This document shows positions 1 through 9,300 of a stretch of 23,296 nucleotides of DNA, one piece after another; the stretch's first letter is position 1; the number at the start of each line of letters is the position of its first letter. The notes under the pieces are model-generated. The model ran no database searches. It saw only the letters and a program-made list of their open reading frames with translations, and was not told the origin of the DNA. This stretch comes from Intoshia linei. Its lineage: Eukaryota; Orthonectida; Rhopaluridae. Position numbers and translations under genes: made by a program. The stretch covers positions 1-23,296 of the forward strand of contig LWCA01000564.1 of NCBI GenBank assembly GCA_001642005.1, read 5' to 3'.

Positions 1-540
1 AATTATAAAAAAATATTAATAATAACATAATAATAAATTCTCACTTTGAATTTAGTTGAAATTTTTCCTCTCATTTTGAATTTAATTATTCTTACATTGA
101 TTGTAATTGTTATCACATTGACAATCGTTATTCCATTTTGAATTTAGCTATTTTTACATTGACTGTGATTATTGTTACTTCGAAGTTAAATATGATAATT
201 TTCAAAATGAATTTATATTTTTATTTCGAAACTATATTATGGTTAATTGAACCTGCGAATAACAGTGATATTTTGATCAAGTTAAACTCAGAAAATTCGA
301 ATATTTTTCTTAAATATACACTTTAAACGTAAAAAAAATATATCATAGGTAGTGCGATTCAACAATATTACGTTTCCCGTTAATTACAATTTAATTGTTG
401 GTCAAAATATACCAGAAACCCTTAATAATTTGATTATCACTTTGAAGTTAGTAATAATCACATTGCTTATCGTTATTTTATTGTGTTGCAAAATGTTATC
501 ACATTGAATTTAGTTATTATCATATCGATAGTGAAATGGT
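1..540. repeat. Degenerate tandem-like AT-rich repeat
   Basis: No gene is seen. Variants of CATTTTGAATTTAGTTATT followed by a TTACATTGA-type segment recur roughly every 60-70 bp (about positions 45, 75, 135, 440 and 500). The copies are diverged and the unit is irregular, so this looks like an old satellite or decayed minisatellite. The 62-codon open frame at 138-326 is made of these repeats and has no recognisable protein features. Confidence 0.4.
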
Positions 541-601
541 ATAGATGAAAAATTTAAGCCTACCTCAAATAATTTTTTTTAATGTAAACACACATTCATA
601 T

Positions 602-791
602 CAGTGGCGACTCTGACTCAAAAACTACATTCGTAAATTTTAAGTGTATCTATAAGTAATAATCATTGAGTATGAGTCTTGGATATGATTTACGGTAGGT
701 CACTTAAATTGAAATATTTAGATTTTATTTGCTAGGGAATGGTTCTATATAACTCCACTATGTCTCAGCACGAGTGGGAGAATCGCCACTT
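602..791. mobile_element. Small inverted-repeat (MITE-like) element
   Basis: The left end reads AGTGGCGACTCTGACTC (603-619). The reverse complement of the right end (772-790) reads AGTGGCGATTCTCCCACTC, so about 190 bp is bounded by imperfect terminal inverted repeats. There is no coding capacity and I could not find a convincing target-site duplication. A similar AGTGGCGAC string lies on the minus strand near 19155-19175. This is a non-autonomous DNA element at best. Confidence 0.35.
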
Positions 792-860
792 CTATATTAA
801 TGTAGAAGAGGGGGAAATAACCATAGAAAAATATTTTTATTGGTAAATTAAATTTCATTT

Positions 861-1220
861 ATCCTTTACTTATATAAAAAACAATTTCTGTGTGTGTAAC
901 AATTTATTGAAACAATTGACAGTCGTAGTATTTAAAAAAATCCACTTTCTAATATAATTTTTTCAGAGTGTGTTTTTATCTATTTTTCAGTTTCAAAATT
1001 TGAGTCCTGCAGGGTCAAAACCCAATTTCCCTTTTTGTTTAAAAAACAAATCAGCCCAAAAATTTAATAAAATATACAATCTGGGACGCGTTTCAAAATC
1101 ATTAACATTCCCGTTAATCTCAGTCTCAAAAAAGCATACTTCATGGTCAAAACCACAAATTACCTTTTGTTTTAAAAATGAAAAATCTTTATCTGATTTG
1201 AAAATTTATTCCAAATAAAC
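861..1220 (+). repeat. 131-bp-unit repeat family, copy A (+)
   Basis: It opens with the family head ATCCTTTACTTATATAA (861-877), followed by a TGTGTGTGTAAC tract and then TTTATTGAAACAATTGACAG. Two internal units follow, marked by GGTCAAAACCC at 1013 and GGTCAAAACCAC at 1145, 132 bp apart. Each is followed by a T-rich run and TTTAAAAATGAA-like sequence. The 82-codon open frame at 970-1218 lies wholly inside this copy and is taken as fortuitous. Confidence 0.7.
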
Positions 1221-1230
1221 TAAAAGTGAT

Positions 1231-1909
1231 AGTACGTAATTTTCTGACCACTTTATCTTAGCCACTAAAGTAAGATGAAAATTAAATATTTTAAAGAACT
1301 TTCCAGGGAAACAAAAACTACTTGAAATATCGCAAAAAAATTATGCTCATATTAGTAATATGATATTACCAGCTATATTTTTTTTATTATGAAAGTTTAT
1401 TTAGCCTACTAAACAGCTTCATTACTCCCGTTTTCTGGTAAATACTCTGTTATTTTCCTGTTGCATAACTTATCATAATTTCGTTTTTTCGAAATGCCGA
1501 GAATGTCAGCTTGTAAAGAGATTCCTGTATACAAACTAAGTTGATATATCTATTTAACGTACAAATTTTGCATATTGGGAATTTTACAAATTACGAAATA
1601 ACTTTGATGTACATTAAAAAAGATACAAGAAGCAGATATATCAACATATTGCATAAATCGCACAATATAAAATCACAAGCAAAAATTTAAATAGACTACA
1701 ATAACGTATAAACTTATTTTGAGTTTGAAATCGATTTTCAAGTCATAGTGAAATATTTTTAGTTGGTATTGATTTGATATTGGTACAAATACATTACAAC
1801 TAAATTATAATTAATTAATAAATATCATTTGAGAAACATTAAAAGTAAAATGAAAGGAATGCCAAATGGACTAAAGTTTTTATAAAAAAAACAATTTACA
1901 TTTATATAG
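1231..1909. other. AT-rich upstream region of the CSP gene
   Basis: No confident coding or repeat feature is seen. The first exon(s) of the cysteine-string protein gene should lie here or further left: the first visible CSP exon begins at a splice acceptor, and its frame is closed by a TAA at 1872-1874 without an in-frame ATG. A short ATG frame at 1850 stops after 11 codons and does not end at a donor site. Confidence 0.4.
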
Positions 1910-3695
1910 CACTACAGATAAAAGTTATTATGAATTACTGGAATTACCTTCAAATTGTACAAAAGATGAAATTAACAAGGCTTATCGTAAGGTATCTTAG
2001 TTTTTTGTTTGTATTTATTATTTGTCAATCTACCTTATCAGTAAAAACTTGTGACTGCATACATAGACCTCTACATTCAATATTCGTCAATTTGAAAATT
2101 TTGTCATTCAAACTTTGTTACAAACTTGTGTCCATCACGTTTTATTATCATTTCATTTATACAATTTTAAAATTTTAATGACCGACTCAATATATCCATA
2201 AAAAAATTATACTGGTTAACGTTTTCGGTGCACAGTTTAATTTGTATTCCCATTATTTTTGCTATTCATTTTAAAATGTTAATTTTAGTTGGCTGTGAAA
2301 CACCACCCAGATAAGAATATAGGAAAACCAGATTTCTCACCAGAAACTGTAATTTTTATAAACTTTGTAATTTACATTTTTCATGTGTATAGTTTATTCG
2401 AATAAAACAAGCCAGAAATACTTTAATTGATGACGAAAAAAGAAAAGTGTATGACCAGTATGGAACTTTGGGTATATACATTGGAGAACAAGTTGGTTAT
2501 TCCAGAGTTGCTACATACTTTATATTCACCAATCCTATTATTCAGGTATGTTATTTGATGATTTATTTATTCATATCTTTTTGCATATGACTTTTTCAAT
2601 CTTTGCGCCATTGAAATTTAATGCTGGTCCAAAAAATTAATAAATGTAAAAAATGTAAAAAATTTTTGGGTAAAATTTTAATTTTCTACCTATATTAATC
2701 TTTTATTTCAATTAGATTTATGTGGGTAATGTACCTAAAAGCGCTGGAAAAGTTCATTCGAATTTTTCCATCTGTTTATTTATATTCATTTAGGCTCTAA
2801 TTGTTTGCTTTGGAGTTTTAACAGGATGTTTCTTTGGTTGTTTCTGCTGCTGCTTCTGCTGTTGTTTCTGTTTTGGCAAATGTAAACCTGCCAGAAACAT
2901 GGTATATTATAAATTCATTTATTTTATTTGGTGTAATGTTTATGGGTTATTTTTTATGGTTTTTGGGATGAGCGAAACATTTTATCAATTGTTATGTTCT
3001 TAACCTGTGTATCGGCACTCTTAGTATATGTCAAACAAATTATGTATACATGTTACCGTCCGTTTGGTGAATCATTCATTTTATTGTTTCAGGTAATGTG
3101 AAGAATTTTGTCTAATTTTAAGAATTTTAAGAACTTAGTTTTTAAAACTTTTATCGATATTTGAAGGAAAAAATCTATTATCGTTTACTTATACAAATTA
3201 AAAAATTAATGTTTGTGTGTTACAGTTTAATTCTAAAATTTAGAGGCCTAGAATTTAAATAACCCCATTTTCAATACAATTTTTCCAGAATACTATTTTA
3301 TATCAAATTTAATTCTGAGTAATTAAGTCCTTTAGGTCAAAACCACAAATACCTTTTTTTTAATTAATCCTAAAATAATCAAAAAATCACATCTAATTCA
3401 GTTATTTCTATTGAACATTCACAAATTGACGCCTTCATAGCCAAAACAGGATTTTTTTAACAATTTTTCTAAAACAAAATCTTCAATAATTAAATGTCTT
3501 TGAAACTTGGAAAAAGGTTAACAATCCTGAAATTGTGGTTTATGTTTTATTTTTGTATTGTATATTTTTTTATAGGATGACGATGACACAGTCGTGACGG
3601 ATGAACCTCAAGGCGAGGAAGACATTTTAAATCTTGAACCAAAGTTAATATCTCCTTTAAATATAGACAGTGATAAATATGAACGTCTAAATTAA
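1910..3695 (+). CDS. Csp: Cysteine-string protein (DnaJ subfamily C member 5), 5' incomplete
   Basis: This is a palmitoylated J-domain co-chaperone that works with Hsc70 on synaptic and secretory vesicles. Exons are 1910-1991, 2289-2348, 2393-2545, 2794-2901 and 3576-3695. All junctions have GT-AG ends and matching phase, giving 173 visible codons and a TAA. The J domain starts at KSYYELLELP, and helix II leads to LAVKHHPDKN with the HPD motif that stimulates Hsc70. The linker reads YDQYGTLGIYIGEQ, as in the family. Exon 4 is the cysteine string: 11 Cys in 28 residues, including two CCC runs, ending GKCKP. The C-terminus is acidic (DDDD), short and diverged. CSP is normally about 200 residues, so roughly 20-25 N-terminal residues are missing, on an exon left of 1910. 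An AATAAA follows at 3850. Family identity is near certain; the start is not resolved. Confidence 0.93.
3290..3460 (+). repeat. 131-bp-unit repeat family, partial copy B (+), in CSP intron 4
   Basis: AATTAAGTCCTTTAGGTCAA followed by ACCACAAATACC matches the internal unit of the family. A second diverged motif (GACGCCTTCATAGCCAAAA) follows about 100 bp later, like GACGCCTTCACGGTCAAAA of copy H. No head is seen, so it is a fragment. It makes up part of the long (674 bp) last CSP intron. Confidence 0.55.
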
Positions 3696-3849
3696 TTTAC
3701 AATCATTGTGCATTTCAACATTAAATCATTCCGTTTATTTTGATGGACATTGTACAATGTACATATACTGTAAAAAACTGTAAGAAGTGTTCACGTTTTA
3801 ATAATCATTACCCAAAAGGGATCGAAGGTACAGTAGTTTTGACTGACTG

Positions 3850-3855
3850 AATAAA
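3850..3855 (+). terminator. Polyadenylation signal of the CSP gene
   Basis: AATAAA lies 155 bp after the CSP stop codon, and T-rich sequence follows. It is the first canonical hexamer downstream. The cleavage site itself is not visible. Confidence 0.5.
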
Positions 3856-3888
3856 ATTTAATAAGTTTATTTGATTTTAATTATAAAT

Positions 3889-4112
3889 TATCACCGGGTA
3901 CAATCAAAGGCCATCTGAGCAACTTTTATTTTTCAAATGGAACTGACATGGAATGTCCTATAATTGGACGAACAATGTTTAGAACTAGATTTCGGGATAT
4001 AAAAAGGAATTTACATTTTGTTGATAACAATCTGTCATCTTTTAACAAATAAAATGGCAAAAATCAAACCTTTATATGCTATGGTAAATGAAGTATTTAT
4101 GAAATACGGAGT
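3889..4112 (+). pseudogene. piggyBac-like transposase remnant
   Basis: Translation from about 3889 gives a stretch including MECPIIGRTMFRTRFRD then KRNLHFVDNN. This fits the start of the piggyBac-family DDE domain, where PI.GK.MSR.RF..I...LHF.DN is typical. The frame stops at a TAA near 4050. The similarity resumes in another frame as KMAKIKPLYAMVNEVF, the next conserved piece (K..K.RPL...NE.F), and stops at about 4112. None of the catalytic aspartates is identifiable. About 70 residues of a protein that is usually 500-600 survive, with one frame break: a dead fragment. The family call rests on short motif similarity. Confidence 0.7.
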
Positions 4113-4664
4113 GTTTTAGTAACAGTATCAGTAATTCAGTTGTAACGTTTCTGGTGTAGAACCTATTGGAAAGGTCAAAAGATGGAGTAAAAAATATAAA
4201 AAATTTCATTATATTATTATTCAACCCCATATCGTAAAATAATATAATCACGGAATGGGTGGTGTTGATAATTGAAAGTTGAAAATTTTGAATTATAAAA
4301 AATAAATTGATTTATTTATTTCGTTTTTTATAGAATGCAATCTAAGAAATTGGTATAATTCCTTTTTTGCAAAATTATAACTAAAGATTTCTAATTTTTT
4401 AATAAACACTGAGATAATTTTGTTGCAGCATATCAATGTCAAATTATTTCCTACAAGGCAACATACTTACTACACAGATAATTAGTGTTAGATAACTTAT
4501 ATTATCAAACTCTTAATAAATTAATTATCATTCAATTTAATTCAATTTTTTTTTATTTTATAAAATTGAAAATTTAGTTTGTTGACAATTTGTGAAAAAA
4601 ATTAAAAATATATATATTTTTTTTATATATCTTCGTATCGCCCATTAAAAAAGTCAAATCGCCC

Positions 4665-4680
4665 AGGTTGGGAAACACTG
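4665..4680 (-). repeat. Possible DNA-transposon terminus (CAGTGTTTCCCAACC type)
   Basis: On the minus strand the string reads CAGTGTTTCCCAACCTGGGC. It resembles the CAGTGGTTCCCAA ends found elsewhere in this window (14816, 18368, 19618). No partner end or transposase was found next to it, so it is taken as a solo terminus or fragment. The rest of 4113-4996 is AT-rich sequence in which I see nothing. Confidence 0.4.
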
Positions 4681-4996
4681 TTTTATACGAATAATTTGTA
4701 TTTATTTTGTCATGTCAAAAACTTTATCACCCTAAATTTTAAATATTTTTTCTAAATATTTGTATACTAAAATTTTTACCATTTATAAGATTAGAGATGT
4801 GTTCATTTCATAGATTTTTAATCTAAAATTGATCCATTTAAAATTTTTCTATTGAATAATCATCAAATCACCATACAATCTCATAAATATTATAATTTGA
4901 TAAAAAAAATTTTAATATGGAATATATACAATAAAATTAAAGTTAGATAAGTTTTTTACGCATTATGCAGTGTTGCCAAAATTTGTATTTAACTAA

Positions 4997-5994
4997 CTTT
5001 CTAAGTTTAACTGTCATCCAGTAATAAACAAAACTATTGAACTAATACAGAATTTTTATTTCTGGCCTAACATGACACAAGATATAAAAAATTGGATACA
5101 AAAATGTGTTAAATGCAATACAGGGAAATCCGGAAGAAGGCATCGCACCAAACCTTTAAAAAAATATATAGTACGAAATTTGGTGAAAGATGGGAAGTAG
5201 ATATATTAGGACCCTTGCCAACAACACATAATGAGAATAAATACATTCTAGTCATGGTAGACCACTTCAGTGGCTGGCCTGAAGCCATCCCATTACAAGA
5301 AATAACCGCGGAAAATGTGGCAAAGAATATTATAAGTAACATCATATCAAGGTATGGAGTACCTCACAGAATACAAACTGACTGTGGTACTCAATTCGAA
5401 TCAAATATCATGAAAAATTTATCGCAATTATGTGGTTTCATAAAAACTAATTGTACACCATACAATCACAACAGCATGGTCATAGTGCAAAGGATGATTC
5501 GCACAATACGTGACAAAATAAAAGTAAATTGTAATTCAGAAGTCAACGACTGGGACGAACAATTTTCAATGATTTTGGTCAGTATCCGCAACTCACCTAC
5601 TGAAAAAAACAAAATGAGTCCAGCTGAGATCTTATTTCACAAAAAAATTCACTTGCCCATACACAACCTTAATGGCGCATTAACAAAATTTAACAAAAAA
5701 AAATTGATCAAAAACAAATATAATGAAAAGATGAAATATTATTATGCTAAAAAAGCCCTAAAAAGGGAATCTAGCTTTGTAAAAAACTTTGAAATAAATA
5801 ACCCACTCGTTAATAAAATTCAACTACGTTTCAGACTACGTAAAAACTTAAAATATCCAAAATATTTAGATGACTATCAAATACCTTTTCCAAAGGAAGG
5901 GAGTAGTAATAATATTACCAACATCACAGCTGAACCAGTAAATAAACTTAATCCTAGGAAACCAATCAGGCAACACCATTCTATTGTCAAATAA
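4997..5994 (+). pseudogene. Gypsy-type retrotransposon integrase fragment, inactivated
   Basis: This is the tail of a retrotransposon polyprotein, which would normally insert element cDNA into the genome. The upstream frame (open from about 4997 to 5170) holds the end of the HHCC zinc finger: FYFWPNM followed by CVKC. The core is in a different frame (5113-5994, 293 codons), so a frameshift near 5150-5170 separates finger and core. Core landmarks are VDILGPLP, ILVMVDHFSGWPEAIPL, YGVPHRIQTDCGTQF and RNSPTEKNKMSPAEILF. The first two catalytic acids are Asp30 and Asp90 of the 5113 frame. The third position, 36 residues on, is Gln (VQR) instead of Glu, which by itself should abolish catalysis. 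Reverse transcriptase, protease and gag are absent, and no LTR was recognised. A fossil fragment truncated at its 5' end. Confidence 0.93.
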
Positions 5995-6335
5995 AATTGA
6001 AGAAACTTAAATTATATTTTAACTATAAATAAATTTGTTTGAACTAATTGACTCAATATCTTTACATATACAATAAATTTAATTTTCCAGGAATTATAAT
6101 TAAAATACACATTCTTTCAGTTGTTGGCATAAAAACTATCATTAATTTATGGAACTATTTCAGCAAAAACAACTATAGCTCGAAATATCTGATTTCAAAA
6201 TGAGCGTTTTTAAATGAAGAATTTAAGTTTAAATCTGGCAGTGATAGATTTCATTATAAATTATAAAATACACTTTTTGTACTATGTATCTATAGGTTTC
6301 AATTTAAAAATTATCAAATAAATATTTTTCATATT
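5995..6335. other. AT-rich spacer before the dynein chain gene
   Basis: No gene is seen. It holds the 3' flank of the integrase fragment and the presumed promoter and 5' UTR of the dynein light intermediate chain gene. No TATA box stands out against the background A+T content. Confidence 0.4.
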
Positions 6336-9300
6336 ATGTTAAATTTTGAACAATTTATTGTTAAAGATTCTGAATGGTCTAAAATTATTGATAAATACAG
6401 AAAAAAAGATGTAATCGACAATGTGTGCAATATTATATTGATTGGTTATTAAATATTCTATATTTCTTATGGACTTTTGTCTAGATTCTGTTCCGTTTAA
6501 ATTTCAAATTCTTATTTCAATTATTATTAAACTATAATAGTAAAAATAAATAGCATCAAACAAAAAAACTCAAAATATTAATATTAAACAATTAATTGAG
6601 ATGCTAAAATATATATAAAAATTTGTACATAGTTTTGATAGTTTTTATTTAATTTAAAAATTAAAATTTAAATTTTTTTTAAATTATGCAGTGATTGTCT
6701 TTGAAGACTATATTAGTAACGAATATGATGTAGGAAATATCTTATTCTACCAGTGCAATCCATTAGTAATGGGTTAAATTTTGAATTAGTAATAGTTCAA
6801 TTGGTAACTTATTTGAAACTTATTTACCATGTAGGTAAACGTTTTTCTGGAAAAAAAACCATTCTAAATCGATTTAATTGTTCCAGACATTCTGATTATA
6901 ACTTTTTGATGGATTATTCTTATATTGACGACGATGGTGGTAATTTTAATGATGAATAGTTTTTATTGATAAATTTTAGCAAAGCTAAATTTTTACTCAC
7001 TTCATTATGGTCCGCATTTAAAATCCATGATGAATCAATGCTTATCGACTAAAAATGGTTGCCATTCAATAATATTACCTATCGTACCTTTATCTCAGCC
7101 TTGGTTAATTATGGATGAAATTAAAGAAATTATAGACTGTGTAAATTTTTACGTAACCGAAGAATCCAAAAGTCAACAATTTAATGAAATGCTTAAAAAC
7201 AATCGTAAGTTAAATAATGTAACATTTTACGTAATCTAAAGCATAGAAGTTCCAAAATTCCTGTCATTTAAATAGTTTTAACGCTCCGGGGAATTTTTGT
7301 AATGTTAAACTAACAGTTCCCGTGGCTTAATTATTTTTACATAACAAATTTATCAAATATATCTTAAATAGGGTGTCGACAAAAAATTTCACTCCTCGAA
7401 GCTCCGAGTCCAAAGTTACCCATTATAGTAATTTATATTATTTTACCATTACAGTATTATTATTTTAAATACGAGGATAAATCATTTCTGACGAAGCCAA
7501 CGTGTTTTATATTGACAAGTTGTTTGGTTTGTATCTGAAATAGGAAAATATGGCACCCCTGAATATTGATAATGAACATTGAACAATGTTTTACATTTTT
7601 CCTTTATTTTTAGACCTTGGATATCTGTATTATTGCATACTTGATTTATCAGTATTTTTAGTCACTACTGCATTATATAATACAAAAAAAATGTTTGAAT
7701 CTGATGCAACGTTTTCGGGACCACTTACAATGGAGTCAAGATGCTCTATCCCAATTATTGTGTGTATTACAAAGGTTATCCATTTTTAAAATTGTAAAGT
7801 TACAAAACCTTTGGAGTGTTTACCCACGTTTAATGAAAAATCTTATTAATTCTTACATTAAAATATTTTTTTGATTACATCGTTTTCTTTCTGTTATTTG
7901 TTTGAGAACAATAACTGTAAAAATTATAATTTTTAATTTCAATCACGTAATGTAAATTTTAAACCCTAGTGATTATCATACCAAGAATGTCATTTTTTCA
8001 TATAAGTTGGTCTTATTCATAATTTAACTATGACTTTTTTTATTTTTTCGCTACCTTTATTTTTAAAAACGCTGGCCCAGTTCACTTTGAACTAACATAC
8101 TTAGTAACTAACAATATTTTTAATTTTTAATGTAATTAATATAATCGTAAGCATAATTATAATGACAATATATCCATATAATAGTTAAATCTATAAAAAT
8201 TGTATATCCAAAGATGGTTAAAAAGTAAGAGTTGTCAGAATAAAAATTTTGGTAAAAATAAAATACTATTTGATGGATCAATGAATGAAATGCATTCTGA
8301 AAAATATTTACTGTACTTTTTTGATAGGATTTATAATCAAACATGTATGTAGCAGATAAATATATTCCAGGTACAATTATTTGCCAAATAACGATTTCAA
8401 TAAATAAAGGTTTCATTTGAAATGCCTTTTTCTTTTTTTGAGTAAATGGTAAAAAATACCACAGTGATCTAACTATTAGTGAGGCTGAAGGGATAATCAT
8501 TTTATAGATGGACATAAAATTATCCATATAAATTTTTAAATCGTCTTCAATTTTATAAATTGATATTCCAAAGAATGTTGATCCCCGTACTTTGATGTAA
8601 TTTTGTTCAATGTTGCAGTTAATCTTTATTATAAATTGATATATACAAATTAATTTAATCAAGTTCATTATTCATTACATATCATACAATTCATTATTAA
8701 AAATTATTTGCAGTTTTGTCAATTCGTTTTTATAAGATTATAGTTATTATCAGAGAGTGTCAAATATTTACTAAACATGAAACGCTATATTCATGAATTT
8801 GTTTTCAATGCAATTTATGTTTGTTTGTACATTATATTTTATCAAAATGATGTTGACAAAATTCGTTTGTTGCAATCCACTCGCAACACTTTCTATTTTG
8901 ATTTTTGCGTAATGAATTTTTGAAGACTCTGTACATTTTAATTTAAAAAATTAATCGGTTGAGAAAATTTTCGTAGTTGAACAGTCTCAAAATCAAAAAC
9001 TTTGCAATGATTTGATAATAATATTTATTTTAATGCTATTTTTAATTTAGTGTGATGAAATGGATAAGGTTGAAAAAATGTACGATAATGATTTGATTAT
9101 AGAATATATTCAGAAAAATATTCGAGAATTATGTTTGAAATGTAATTTTTTTTCTGAAATACTAGGTTGACTGTTATGTACTACATTGTACATTGTACAA
9201 AGTATAATGTATGTTCAACTTTTTTAAAAGTACTTTTTTGTACTGAATTTTTTCTCAGTTCTGTTTTTTACTCTCCTACCATTAATAAAATTTAATAATA

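Noticed and set aside
970-1218. 82-codon plus-strand frame
   Set aside because: Made entirely of repeat copy A.
3025-3092. Exon-like segment with good acceptor (CTCTTAG) and donor (CAG/GTAATG) in CSP intron 4
   Set aside because: It is 68 nt long, so including it breaks the frame of the last exon and stops after a few codons. No CSP counterpart. At most a rare alternative exon.
5109-5345. 78-codon minus-strand frame
   Set aside because: Shadow of the integrase frame on the other strand.
6699-6771. Open segment reading VIVFEDYISNEYDVGN between dynein exons 1 and 2
   Set aside because: The family has no insertion between the strand before the P-loop and the loop itself, while exons 1 and 2 join in phase without it.
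7614-7661. 5' extension of dynein exon 4
   Set aside because: Phase allows it, but it would add 16 mostly hydrophobic residues with no counterpart. The acceptor just before 7662 is preferred.
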